From positions 62,001-126,000 of the forward strand of contig CAYFMQ010000001.1 in assembly GCA_964344255.1 (NCBI GenBank): a stretch of 64,000 bases of DNA, read 5' to 3'. Positions 1-8,622 of the stretch are shown one piece after another. Within the stretch, counting starts at the first letter, position 1. Every line of letters begins with the position of its first letter. The notes beneath the pieces are model-generated. The model ran no database searches. It was given only the letters and a program-made list of their open reading frames with translations, and was not told the DNA's origin. The stretch is from JAJFIE01 sp964344255. Its GTDB lineage: Bacteria > Pseudomonadota > Alphaproteobacteria > Rhodospirillales > Casp-alpha2. The translations under genes were made by a program, and so were the position numbers.

Positions 1-301
1 CGCAGCGCGAGCAATGCACCTCGGTCCGGCGCATGAAAAAACTGCGGTCTTCCTGGGTTTCTATAGCAGAGTCGTCCATTGGCTCAAAAAAGCTCGGCCA
101 GCCGGTTCCGGAATCAAACTTCGTTTCGGATGAGAATAAAGGCTGGCCGCAACAAATGCACACGTACTGACCCGCATCCTTGCAATCGTGATATTCGCCC
201 GTGAAGGCCCGCTCGGTTCCATGCCTGCGGCAGATGTGGTACTGCTCCGGGGTTAGCTGGGACAGCCACTCTTCATCCGATTTTTGAATCTTCTCAGCCA
301 T
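1..301 (-). CDS. msrB: Peptide-methionine (R)-S-oxide reductase MsrB (3' end outside window)
   Basis: MsrB reduces the R epimer of methionine sulfoxide in oxidised proteins, in the cytoplasm. The 100 visible codons begin at ATG 301..299 and read into the left window edge, so the C-terminal third, including the catalytic CxxxN-type region, is missing. Seen directly: the paired zinc-ligand motifs CICC (near residue 49) and CSRC (near residue 97), and the family block DSGTGWPSFFEP. The start fits the usual N-terminus of about 15 residues before the LTPEQY segment. The next gene on the same strand, a CoA-transferase, ends 64 bases upstream; nothing links the two functionally. Identification is secure; only completeness is unknown. 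Confidence 0.93.
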   Translation of the reverse strand, partial: MAEKIQKSDEEWLSQLTPEQYHICRRHGTERAFTGEYHDCKDAGQYVCICCGQPLFSSETKFDSGTGWPSFFEPMDDSAIETQEDRSFFMRRTEVHCSRC

Positions 302-365
302 ATTGCACCTTAACCAACCCCATCAGGACATGCATCATTTACAAATAGTATATATACGATTGTTA

Positions 366-1625
366 TCAACCGATGACGCCTTCGGCACGTAAAGCCTCCA
401 GGTTGCCTTCATCGAGACCGAGCAGCTCCTCAAGAACGTCATCCGTGTGCTCACCCAGGACAGGCGGCGCATGTCGGTAGCAGACAGGCGTTTCCGACAT
501 CTTCACAGGATTGCCGATGAGGCTGACGCCATCCGGCCCCGCCTTGGCGTGCGGCATGGTAATCTGCATCTCACGGTGCTGGACCTGAGGGTCGGCGAAG
601 GCTTCCGGTACGGTGTTAACCGGACCGACAGGGACGCCAATGCCGGCCAGCCCTTCGAGCCAGTAGGCTTTCGGTTTGAGGCTTGTTGCCGCTTCGATGA
701 GGGGGATCAGGTCATCCCTGTTCTGCACCCTGGCGTCATTGGTGGCATAGCCGGCTTCGTCCGCCAAACCCTCAAGCCCGGCGAATTCGCAGAACTTCCT
801 GAACTGGCTGTCATTGCCCACGGCAAGAATAAAATATCCGTCCGAAGCGGCGAAAACCTGATAGGGAACGATATTGGGATGCTGGTTTCCCAGGCGTTTC
901 GGATCGTTGCCGGAGGTGAGATAATTGAGCGCGACGTTCGCCAGCCATGACACTTGAGAATCCAGCAAGGCGAGATCGATATGCTGCCCCATTCCGGTTG
1001 CATCACGATGCCTGACCGCCGCCACAATGGCGGTCGATGCATACATGCCGCACATGATATCGGCGATGGCGACTCCGACCTTCATGGGCTGGCCTTCGGG
1101 CTCGCCCGTTATGGACATAATCCCGCCCATACCCTGGGCCAGATAGTCATATCCGGCCTGTGACGCATAAGGGCCTGTCTGGCCGAAGCCGGTAATGGAA
1201 CAATAGACAAGCCCCGGGAATTCCTCTTTCAGGTCGTTGTAGGAAAGCCCGTACTTTTCCAGACCGCCGACCTTGAAATTCTCCACCAGAACATCGCAGT
1301 GTTGTAAAAGGCGCTTGATTAGCGCCACTCCTTCTGGATTAGCCACATCGACGGCGACGGAACGCTTGTTGCGGTTCGCCGACAGATAATAAGCGCTTTC
1401 AGAGGTATCCTGGCCATTATTGTCCTTGACGTAAGGCGGCCCCCATTTCCGGGTATCATCGCCGGCGCCCGGACGTTCAATCTTGATGATATCCGCGCCC
1501 AAATCACCGAATAACTGCGTGCATATGGGCCCGGCGAGGATACGTGTCAGATCGAGAATGCGAAGTCCCTTCAAAGGGCCCGTATTGGCGACAGGCTCCT
1601 GCGGTGGATAATCAGAGGTCTTCAT
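366..1625 (-). CDS. CaiB/BaiF (class III) CoA-transferase
   Basis: 419 residues. Family III CoA-transferases move CoA between carboxylic acids through an aspartyl-CoA thioester. The N-terminal block RILDLTRILAGP, the SANRNKRSV segment and GYD (Asp160, expected nucleophile) are all present, and length is normal for the family. I take ATG 1625 because GGAGAGA lies 6-12 bases upstream; an upstream in-frame extension of 29 codons lacks a ribosome site and family similarity. Substrate cannot be told from sequence: formyl-, succinyl- and carnitine-type members look alike. The FecR-domain gene lies 116 bases upstream on the same strand, with no obvious functional link. Confidence 0.9.
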   Translation of the reverse strand: MKTSDYPPQEPVANTGPLKGLRILDLTRILAGPICTQLFGDLGADIIKIERPGAGDDTRKWGPPYVKDNNGQDTSESAYYLSANRNKRSVAVDVANPEGVALIKRLLQHCDVLVENFKVGGLEKYGLSYNDLKEEFPGLVYCSITGFGQTGPYASQAGYDYLAQGMGGIMSITGEPEGQPMKVGVAIADIMCGMYASTAIVAAVRHRDATGMGQHIDLALLDSQVSWLANVALNYLTSGNDPKRLGNQHPNIVPYQVFAASDGYFILAVGNDSQFRKFCEFAGLEGLADEAGYATNDARVQNRDDLIPLIEAATSLKPKAYWLEGLAGIGVPVGPVNTVPEAFADPQVQHREMQITMPHAKAGPDGVSLIGNPVKMSETPVCYRHAPPVLGEHTDDVLEELLGLDEGNLEALRAEGVIG

Positions 1626-1741
1626 CGATGTCTCTCCAAACTGGCTATTTGGAACGAGCAAACCGTTCGCAATGAGGGGTAGCAGGTTTGAATAACAGGC
1701 GCCACCCATCACATCTTCAAAGAAGAAAATTTATGGAGGTC

Positions 1742-2458
1742 TCAGGCCGTTTTCTTGGAATTGTCGGCGTCGGTGGTACGCAGGCGGCTCGTTGGTTTTT
1801 CCGGCTTTTCCTGGTTCGCGGGATTCATCTTGTCGAGCGCCTTATCGTGCCAGGCGCCGACAAACAATCCCTTGTAGCTTTCCGCCAGATCACCGTCCGA
1901 GAGCTTGAACACCTTGGACGCCTTACCCGTATCCTCGGAGATGACGGACGTGTCGTTTTTGCCGCCAAGAAGAATGGCGTTATCCCTGCACATCAGTGAG
2001 GCATTGCCGACATAGCCCTCGTCATCAGCCAGCAGGGTAAACATTGACGCCCGTTCGGCCGGTTTGATTTTTCCGGCAATGCTGCCGCTCGCCAGGTGGA
2101 CCTTGGACATACCGACCTGAAACACGGCCGCGCCCCCGTTGGACATCATGCCGCAGGTGAAAACGAATGAACCGTCAAGCACCCACGCATCCAGATGCGA
2201 TATCCGTTTGGGACGATTGAAAGCGAACGAATCCAGGGAGAACCGGGTATTATTCGCCAGCGCCAATTCACTGCCATCGGAAAAAAGGATGGTCATATGG
2301 TCCCTTGGTCCGGTTTCAATAACATCGCCTGAATAAATTTCAGCGCCAAGCGATAACCGGACCTGCCCTTCATCCAGCCTGACGGCATGGGCGAGGTCGT
2401 CTAGATGAATCACCGTTGCGGCCTTTTGTCGACCGTCTGATTTCTGTTTATCGGGCAT
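1742..2458 (-). CDS. FecR-domain protein of unknown role
   Basis: 238 residues. Residues about 25-125 carry the beta-rich FecR pattern: a G.V...G..I.SGD.I.TG-type opening, then FSDGSELALANNTRF and a repeated glycine/hydrophobic ladder. There is no signal peptide, no transmembrane segment and no neighbouring ECF sigma factor or TonB receptor, so this is not a classical FecR anti-sigma regulator. The C-terminal 40 residues are polar and Lys/Glu/Pro-rich, probably disordered. ATG 2458 is preceded by GGGGGAGTGA, a good ribosome site. Family assignment is by pattern; function is not known. It could be a cytoplasmic or leaderless-secreted FecR-like sheet protein. Confidence 0.6.
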   Translation of the reverse strand: MPDKQKSDGRQKAATVIHLDDLAHAVRLDEGQVRLSLGAEIYSGDVIETGPRDHMTILFSDGSELALANNTRFSLDSFAFNRPKRISHLDAWVLDGSFVFTCGMMSNGGAAVFQVGMSKVHLASGSIAGKIKPAERASMFTLLADDEGYVGNASLMCRDNAILLGGKNDTSVISEDTGKASKVFKLSDGDLAESYKGLFVGAWHDKALDKMNPANQEKPEKPTSRLRTTDADNSKKTA

Positions 2459-2692
2459 TCACTCCCCCGTAAAAACGCAAGAATAGCAACGCATTGGGCA
2501 TACGAATCGCTTCGTGATTCTTTTTACCAGAATAGTGGTGAACAAAAAGTGACCAAGATCACGCGGCCGGCCAACCATACCCGGAACGGTTGTGGTAATT
2601 CCTTGAATTTTCTTGGTGACAAAGGGAGAAACGGACTGCTATCACGATTTACTGAACCGTTAACGGATAACGAAACACTTGGGGATAGGAAC

Positions 2693-3802
2693 ATGGACGT
2701 CAAAGCAGCCGTAGCCTGGAAAGCCGGAGAACCGCTCAGCATCGAAACCGTACAGCTCGAAGGACCAAAAGAAGGCGAGGTCCTCGTTGAGATGAAAGCG
2801 ACAGGCATTTGCCATACGGATGAATTCACCCTGTCGGGGGCTGATCCGGAAGGTATCTTTCCGGCCATTCTCGGCCATGAAGGCGCGGGCGTTGTCGTGG
2901 AAACGGGCCCTGGCGTCACCTCGCTGGAAAAAGGCGATCACGTCATTCCGCTCTATACGCCGGAATGCCGCCAGTGCGAGTATTGCACCTCGGGCAGGAC
3001 GAACCTGTGCCAGGCTATCCGGGTAACGCAGGGCCAGGGCCTGATGCCGGACGGCACCAGCCGGTTTTCCCTGAATGGTGAAACCATATACCACTACATG
3101 GGCTGCTCCACGTTTTCCAACTATTCCGTCCTGCCGGAAATCGCCCTTGCCAAGGTGCGCAAGGACGCTCCCTTCGACAAGATCTGCTACATCGGCTGCG
3201 GCGTGACCACCGGTGTGGGCGCTGTCGTTAATACCGCCAAGGTCCAGCCGGGCGACAACGTGATCGTTTTCGGTTTGGGCGGCATCGGACTGAATGTCAT
3301 TCAGGGTGCGAAGATGGTGGGCGCCGACATGATCGTCGGCGTGGACCTCAATCCGGGCCGCAAGGATATCGCCGAAAAATTCGGCATGACGCATTTCGTC
3401 AATCCGAAGGAAGTGGAAGGCGACCTTGTCCCCTATCTCGTTGACCTGACCAACGGCGGCGCGGATCATTCTTTCGAATGCATCGGTAACGTGGACGTCA
3501 TGCGCGATGCGCTTGAGTGCTGCCACAAAGGCTGGGGCGAAAGCACCATCATCGGCGTCGCCGGCGCAGGTCAGGAAATCACCACCCGGCCGTTCCAGCT
3601 TGTCACCGGCCGGGTCTGGCGCGGCACCGCTTTCGGCGGAGCAAAGGGCCGCACGGACGTTCCGAAAATCGTCGACTGGTACATGGACGGCAAGATCAAC
3701 ATCGATGACCTGATCACCCACACCATGCCCCTGGAAGACATCAACAACGCCTTCGACCTGATGCATGCGGGCGAAAGCATTCGCAGCGTCGTGGTTTACT
3801 GA
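2693..3802 (+). CDS. adhC: S-(hydroxymethyl)glutathione dehydrogenase / class III alcohol dehydrogenase
   Basis: 369 residues, zinc medium-chain dehydrogenase. It oxidises S-hydroxymethylglutathione (formaldehyde plus glutathione) to S-formylglutathione with NAD. Visible: catalytic zinc ligands Cys40 and His62 (GHE), structural zinc cysteines 92/95/98/106, and the Rossmann GLGGIGL. The C-terminal GGAKGRTDVP block is typical of class III. ATG 2693 is chosen over an upstream in-frame start because family members begin MDVKAAV-like and GGGGATAGGA precedes it. The next enzyme of the pathway, S-formylglutathione hydrolase, is 2.3 kb downstream on the same strand. An M24-family gene starts 21 bases after the stop and is probably cotranscribed. 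Confidence 0.95.
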   Translation: MDVKAAVAWKAGEPLSIETVQLEGPKEGEVLVEMKATGICHTDEFTLSGADPEGIFPAILGHEGAGVVVETGPGVTSLEKGDHVIPLYTPECRQCEYCTSGRTNLCQAIRVTQGQGLMPDGTSRFSLNGETIYHYMGCSTFSNYSVLPEIALAKVRKDAPFDKICYIGCGVTTGVGAVVNTAKVQPGDNVIVFGLGGIGLNVIQGAKMVGADMIVGVDLNPGRKDIAEKFGMTHFVNPKEVEGDLVPYLVDLTNGGADHSFECIGNVDVMRDALECCHKGWGESTIIGVAGAGQEITTRPFQLVTGRVWRGTAFGGAKGRTDVPKIVDWYMDGKINIDDLITHTMPLEDINNAFDLMHAGESIRSVVVY

Positions 3803-3823
3803 CCCTGGGGTTAGGCTTCGATC

Positions 3824-4990
3824 ATGCGTTCCGCCCTTTTCGAAGCCTTCTCTCTGGACGAATACAGGGCTCGTCTTGCCGCAGCAAGGCGGGTTCTTTC
3901 CAAAAATGACCTGAACGCCTGCGTCATGGTGACGCCGGAACATCATTTCTACTTCGGCGGTTACGACAGCTGGGTCGGTGTTAACAGTCCGCAAGCCCTG
4001 ATCTTTACGGCAGCGGAAGATCAACCGACCCTCATCCTGCGCGATGTGGATTTGAGCCTGGCCACCGAATCCTCCTGGGTGGAGGACATCCGGACCTACA
4101 GCCTCATCGCCGATGATTTTCCGTCACTGGTGCGCGACGTCTTGCAGGAGAAGGGGGTAAAAAGCGGACGCATCGCCACGGAAACGCAATCCTACGCCCT
4201 GCCCACGGCAACGGGACTTGCCCTTATGTCCGCCCTTGAACCAATGGAAATCATCGATGCCACGGCTCTGCTGGGGCGTATCAGGCTGATAAAATCCCCG
4301 GCTGAACTGGCCTATCTGGAACAGGCAGCAAAGCTCTCCAATCTCGGCCTGAAAACCATGAACGACACTATCCGGCCCGGCATCACCGAAATCCAGCTGG
4401 CGACGGAAGTGGAGGCGGCTATGCGCCGGGCAGGCAGCGATTATCCGGCTATTCCCACAGAGATGTCAGCCGGCGAGCGATCCGCGGGCGGTCATGCGAC
4501 GCCTAGAAACCGGCCCATCGAACCGGGCGACATCGTCCATGCGGAATTCGCGAGCGTCGCCGCACGCTATCATGCAACGGCGATCCAGACCCTGTCTTGC
4601 GGCGAGCCTTCGGCGAGAGCCAGGGAAATCTACGATCTGGGCCTTGAATCCTTAAACGCCGGGATTGCCGCCGTCAGGATCGGCGCATCCGTCGCCGAGG
4701 TGGAAGAGGCGTCGCTTGAGCCCTTGCGTACCCGGGGAATGGAGCATACCGCCATGATGCGCTTCGGCTACGGCATCGGCATCGCTTATCCGCCCATATG
4801 GCTGGAAACATTGCAGATCGCCCGTGGGTTTAATGACAGGTTGGCGGCAGGAATGGCCTTCGTGCTGCATTCCTGTATTGAATTGCCGGAAGAAAACCTG
4901 GGCGTAATCCAGGGCGGAACCTACGTTCTGGAAGAAGGCGGTCTTCGCATGCTGGCGGGCGCCGGCAACTGCGTCCTGGATATCCGCTAA
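3824..4990 (+). CDS. M24-fold (creatinase/ectoine hydrolase-like) protein lacking metal ligands
   Basis: 388 residues: creatinase-type N-terminal domain (about 10-155) and pita-bread domain (about 160-385). Metallopeptidases of this family use Asp, Asp, His, Glu, Glu. Here the first Asp is Glu241, the second is Thr252 (motif RYHATAIQT), the GHGIG His is Tyr (FGYGIGIAYPP) and the last Glu is replaced by Gly in GVIQGG. This resembles metal-free relatives such as creatinase and ectoine hydrolase DoeA, whose known motif is close to GYSIGxxYPPDW. I infer a C-N hydrolase rather than a peptidase; substrate unknown. It follows adhC by 21 bases, and its stop overlaps that of the converging CDF gene. 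Confidence 0.75.
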   Translation: MRSALFEAFSLDEYRARLAAARRVLSKNDLNACVMVTPEHHFYFGGYDSWVGVNSPQALIFTAAEDQPTLILRDVDLSLATESSWVEDIRTYSLIADDFPSLVRDVLQEKGVKSGRIATETQSYALPTATGLALMSALEPMEIIDATALLGRIRLIKSPAELAYLEQAAKLSNLGLKTMNDTIRPGITEIQLATEVEAAMRRAGSDYPAIPTEMSAGERSAGGHATPRNRPIEPGDIVHAEFASVAARYHATAIQTLSCGEPSARAREIYDLGLESLNAGIAAVRIGASVAEVEEASLEPLRTRGMEHTAMMRFGYGIGIAYPPIWLETLQIARGFNDRLAAGMAFVLHSCIELPEENLGVIQGGTYVLEEGGLRMLAGAGNCVLDIR

Positions 4991-5916
4991 GCCTTGTTCG
5001 CCTCGTGACCACGCAGGCTCTGGGCTTCGATAAAGACCCGGGTAACTTCAGGGTATGATTTCTTTATGTCAGCCTCCATCTCCGTAATCAGTTCCTCGAC
5101 ATCGTCCGATGACATGGATGGCGAGAAATCCAGGCTGAGGGTCAGCAGGATATCCTTAGGGCCCAGGTGCATGGTCAACGCCTCGTTGACGCCGATGATG
5201 CCTTCGCGGGACACGGCCAGCGCCCGGATGCCGCGCACCGTTGCACTTTTGGCGCTCTCACCGATCAACAGGCCTTTGCATTCAATAGATAGGATGACGG
5301 CGACAAGGGCGAGAATAACCCCGATCACGATTGACGCCACACCGTCAAGAACCGGCATTTCCAGATACTGCCCGAGCGCAATTCCGGCGAAGGCCACGAT
5401 CAGACCGAGCATGGCGGCGGTGTCTTCCATCAACACCGTAAAGACCGCCGGGTCCTTGCTCTCACGAATGGCGGCAAAGTAACCGAGATGCCCCCTGCGC
5501 TTGTCGAACTCCTTGAAAGCGATCCACCAGGCGAAGGCCTCGAACACCATGGCCGCACCGAGGACCAGGTAGTTGATGTGGGGGCTGGTAACCTCATGAG
5601 GTTCGAGAACCTTGATGACGCCCTCGTACAAGGACACGCCGGCGCCGATGGCGAAGATCAATATGGCGACGACGAAGCTCCAGAAATAAAGCTCCATGCC
5701 GTAGCCGAAGGGGTGGTTTTCGTCCGCCGGTTTGAGGGAACGCTTGATGCCGAAGAGTATCAATCCCTGGTTTCCCGTATCGACCAGGGAGTGAATGGCC
5801 TCGCTGAGCATGGCGGAACTGCCGGTGTGGACCGCCGCAGCAAACTTGGTTACGGCGATAGCGCCGTTTCCCAGCAATGCCGCGACGACGACCTTGGTCG
5901 ATCCCTCTACAGACAT
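4987..5916 (-). CDS. Cation diffusion facilitator (CDF) family metal transporter
   Basis: 309 residues. CDF proteins export divalent metals (Zn, Co, Ni, Mn or Fe) from the cytoplasm in exchange for protons. About six transmembrane helices lie in residues 8-225, followed by a soluble ferredoxin-like C-terminal domain (about 230-305). His42 and Asp46 in SEAIHSLVDTGNQ are the expected first half of the HxxxD transport site, and the conserved HPFGYGMELYFWSF loop is clear. ATG 5916 follows AAGGAGGGGAA. The stop codon (4987-4989) overlaps the stop of the convergent M24 gene by two bases. Metal specificity cannot be read from sequence. Confidence 0.9.
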   Translation of the reverse strand: MSVEGSTKVVVAALLGNGAIAVTKFAAAVHTGSSAMLSEAIHSLVDTGNQGLILFGIKRSLKPADENHPFGYGMELYFWSFVVAILIFAIGAGVSLYEGVIKVLEPHEVTSPHINYLVLGAAMVFEAFAWWIAFKEFDKRRGHLGYFAAIRESKDPAVFTVLMEDTAAMLGLIVAFAGIALGQYLEMPVLDGVASIVIGVILALVAVILSIECKGLLIGESAKSATVRGIRALAVSREGIIGVNEALTMHLGPKDILLTLSLDFSPSMSSDDVEELITEMEADIKKSYPEVTRVFIEAQSLRGHEANKA

Positions 5917-6052
5917 TTCCCCTCCTTATGCCGGCCCTGTCCTAGGCATAAGATACACAAGCGCAGCTTTAACCGAAAGACTGAGTCTTGCCTTCCACAG
6001 GATGCTCGCGTTAGATGCGCTAAATCGTCATACATCCAGTGGGAGCATTTTC

Positions 6053-6895
6053 GTGAGCATAACGATAATTTCCGAAAACCGTTGTTTCGATGGCGTCCAG
6101 GGCGTTTATTCGCACGCCTCGGACCAGCTTGGCTGCACAATGCGATTTTCGGTGTTCAAGCCTGCCCAGGCCGAAACCGAAAGCCGTCCGGTCCTGTTCT
6201 GGCTTTCCGGCCTGACTTGTACGGAAGAAAACTTCACCGTAAAAGCGGGAGCACAACGTTATGCTGCGGAACACGGCCTGGTCATCGTCGCCCCGGACAC
6301 CAGCCCGCGCGGCGACGAAGTTCCCGACGACGACGCCTACGACTTCGGCAAAGGGGCTGGTTTCTACCTGAACGCGACTGAACACCCCTGGGCCGAACAT
6401 TTTCATATGTACGATTACATCACCGGCGAACTGCCGGCGCTGATCTTCAAGCATTTTCCGGCGCGCGCGGACGCCCAGGGCATCTTCGGCCATTCCATGG
6501 GCGGGCATGGCGCGTTGACCATCGCGCTCAAGAATCCGGATACCTACCGCTCTGTTTCCGCCTTTTCTCCCATTGTCGCGCCCATGCAATGCCCCTGGGG
6601 TGAAAAGGCGTTTTCGGGTTACCTCGGCGAGGACAAGGAGCTCTGGAAGGAATATGATTCAACCTATCTCATCGAATCCGGCAAGCGATTCAACGGCGCC
6701 ATCCTGATCGACCAGGGCGATGCCGACAATTTCCTGGAAGAACAGCTCAAGCCACACCTGTTCCAGCAGGCCTGTGACGCCGTGGGTCAGGATGTCACGA
6801 TCCGGATGCAACCGGGATACGATCACTCCTACTTCTTCATCGCTTCCTTTATGGCAGACCACATTGCCCATCATGCAGAGGCCTTGTTGAAATAG
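6053..6895 (+). CDS. fghA: S-formylglutathione hydrolase
   Basis: 280 residues, esterase D family alpha/beta hydrolase. It hydrolyses S-formylglutathione to formate and glutathione, the second step after the adhC product. Nucleophile Ser148 is in GHSMGGHGAL; the Asp (IDQGDADNF) and His (GYDHSYFF) complete the triad. LSGLTCTEENF and DTSPRG are family signatures. The start is GTG 6053, with GGGAG about 8 bases upstream, because family proteins begin a few residues before SENRCFGG; an in-frame extension reaching 5795 overlaps the CDF gene and is not family-like. Formaldehyde could come from one-carbon or methylated-amine metabolism. Confidence 0.94.
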   Translation: MSITIISENRCFDGVQGVYSHASDQLGCTMRFSVFKPAQAETESRPVLFWLSGLTCTEENFTVKAGAQRYAAEHGLVIVAPDTSPRGDEVPDDDAYDFGKGAGFYLNATEHPWAEHFHMYDYITGELPALIFKHFPARADAQGIFGHSMGGHGALTIALKNPDTYRSVSAFSPIVAPMQCPWGEKAFSGYLGEDKELWKEYDSTYLIESGKRFNGAILIDQGDADNFLEEQLKPHLFQQACDAVGQDVTIRMQPGYDHSYFFIASFMADHIAHHAEALLK

Positions 6896-6991
6896 CCGCA
6901 GCCCAACAGAAGTCCATCAGTTGCCAAAATCGCATTCATCAGGCAACATCCCGCTCACTGTTAACATCGAAGATATCTCCGGAGATTGAAC

Positions 6992-7378
6992 TTGGCCGAG
7001 CTGAAGAAAATTCTGTATGCGGAGGACGAACCCGATATTCAGGCTGTCGCAAAGATGGCGCTTGAAAATATCGGCGGTTTTGAGGTGATCCTGTGCAATT
7101 CGGGCATTGAGGCGCTGGACGTCGCGCCTGAAACCACGCCTGACCTCATCCTGCTCGACGTCATGATGCCCGGCCTTGATGGACCCGAGACGCTCAAACG
7201 ACTGCGCGAAATCGACAGCCTGAAGGAAACACCGGTTATATTCCTCACTGCCAAGGCCATGCCGTCGGAAGTTGATCGCTTCATCAGCGCCGGCACCATC
7301 GACGTAATCGCGAAACCCTTCGATCCCATGTCAATTTCAGATCAGATCAAGGCGATCTGGGAAGCGCATCAGGGTTAA
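6992..7378 (+). CDS. Single-domain (receiver-only) response regulator
   Basis: 128 residues, CheY-like. The acidic pocket (EDEPD), the phosphoacceptor Asp in LILLDVMMPG, the conserved Thr in FLTAKA and Lys in IAKPFDP are all present, and there is no output domain. It probably relays phosphate between histidine kinases and HPt proteins or acts by protein contact. TTG 6992 is the most plausible start: GGAGA at 6981-6985 is 6 bases before it, while the alternative TTG 6986 sits directly against the same site. No kinase gene is adjacent; the two hybrid kinases in this window are over 20 kb away. Partner unknown. Confidence 0.88.
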   Translation: MAELKKILYAEDEPDIQAVAKMALENIGGFEVILCNSGIEALDVAPETTPDLILLDVMMPGLDGPETLKRLREIDSLKETPVIFLTAKAMPSEVDRFISAGTIDVIAKPFDPMSISDQIKAIWEAHQG

Positions 7379-7396
7379 GCATAAAACCAGAAGGAT

Positions 7397-7470
7397 TGGA
7401 GCGGATGAAGGGAATCGAACCCTCGTCGTAAGCTTGGGAAGCTTCTGCTCTGCCATTGAGCTACACCCGC
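7397..7470 (-). tRNA. tRNA-Gly (anticodon CCC)
   Basis: On the minus strand the sequence starts GCGGGTG at 7470. It forms a seven-pair acceptor stem (one G-T pair), a D-arm (GCTC/GAGC), an anticodon arm with loop TTCCCAA (anticodon CCC), and a T-arm with GGTTCGATTC. It ends with discriminator T and an encoded CCA (7397-7399). The anticodon stem has one mismatch at its outer pair, usual for this alphaproteobacterial tRNA. It reads GGG codons. It lies alone between the response regulator and the radical SAM gene, antisense to both. Confidence 0.95.
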
Positions 7471-7637
7471 GCCGTTTGTGTCATACCCCTTACCTTATCT
7501 CATGCCCTGATGAGAGGGTACGATATTTTTTCCGGCCCGCGGCAATCCCAAATGGGCTACATTACGGAAATGTGATTTAACCGACGGGGAGTTTTCCGTT
7601 ACTAGATACCCCCTGTCTTAATCCTGAGAATATAACG

Positions 7638-8597
7638 ATGTCACAATCCGTTTTAGCCCCGGCGCCAACCCTGGACCCATCCAAGTTCACCCACCCCGAT
7701 ATCACGGCGAAGGGCGAGCAGCGGGCCGTCGTCGCCCTGACACGGCTGCAAACCCTGTGGTTCAACACCGGCAGCCTGTGCAACATCACCTGCAAGAACT
7801 GTTACATGGACTCAAGCCCCACCAATGACCGCCTGGCCTACCTGACGGCGGCGGAGGTGGATGCGTATCTCGACGAGATCGATGGCGCCGAATGGCCTGT
7901 TGAGGAAATCGCCTTTACGGGCGGTGAACCGTTCATGAACAAGGACCTCATCGCCATGCTGGATAGCGCCTTGTCCCGGGGATACCGGGCGCTCGTGCTG
8001 ACCAACGCCATGAAACCCCTGCTCAACAAGCGGCCGGCCCTTCTTGACCTTCACAAGCGGCACAAGGATGGACTGACTCTCAGGGTGTCCATTGATCATT
8101 ACACCCGGGAACACCATGAACAGATCAGGGGCGAAAAGACCTGGGAGCCGATGATGGAAGGCCTGACCTGGCTGGTGGAAAACGGCTTCCAGGTTACCGT
8201 AGCCGGACGAACCATGTGGAACAAAAGCGAGGAAGACGCCCGCAAGGGCTACGCCGGGCTGTTCCGCGAGCACCGCATTCCCGTGGAGTCTTCCAATCCG
8301 GTGCAACTGGTCCTGTTTCCGGAAATGGACGAGACGCAGGATGTCCCCGAGATCACCGTTCACTGCTGGGATATCCTGGGCGTACAGCCGGAAAGCATCA
8401 TGTGCGCGAGCTCTCGCATGGTCATCAAACGCAAGGGCGCGGACGGGCCCGTCGTCGTGCCCTGCACCCTGCTGCCCTACGACGAACAGTTCGAGTTGGG
8501 AGAGAAGCTGGCCGAAGGCGACCGTGCCGTGAAGCTGAACCATCCCCATTGCGCCCGGTTCTGCGTTCTTGGCGGCGCTTCGTGCAGCGCCGGATAA
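7638..8597 (+). CDS. Radical SAM protein with C-terminal cysteine cluster, function unknown
   Basis: 319 residues. The CX3CX2C motif is at Cys48/52/55 (CNITCKNC), followed by the SAM-binding GGEP at 95-98, so a 4Fe-4S radical SAM core is clear. The C-terminus has a second Cys set, Cys305/309/316 in HPHCARFCVLGGASC, plus Cys in VHCW, IMCASS and VPCTLL, suggesting a SPASM/twitch-like auxiliary cluster. I do not recognise a characterised enzyme with this tail. The gene is followed after 25 bases by a phosphoesterase-fold gene, so the two are probably cotranscribed. No small peptide substrate gene is visible beside it. It could modify a small molecule, RNA or protein. Confidence 0.8.
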   Translation: MSQSVLAPAPTLDPSKFTHPDITAKGEQRAVVALTRLQTLWFNTGSLCNITCKNCYMDSSPTNDRLAYLTAAEVDAYLDEIDGAEWPVEEIAFTGGEPFMNKDLIAMLDSALSRGYRALVLTNAMKPLLNKRPALLDLHKRHKDGLTLRVSIDHYTREHHEQIRGEKTWEPMMEGLTWLVENGFQVTVAGRTMWNKSEEDARKGYAGLFREHRIPVESSNPVQLVLFPEMDETQDVPEITVHCWDILGVQPESIMCASSRMVIKRKGADGPVVVPCTLLPYDEQFELGEKLAEGDRAVKLNHPHCARFCVLGGASCSAG

Positions 8598-8622
8598 GCC
8601 CACTCAAACACGGATAAGCAAA

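Noticed and set aside
2660..4024. Long open frame antisense to adhC
   Set aside because: It mirrors a well-supported dehydrogenase gene and arises from GC-rich third positions; no family similarity or ribosome site.
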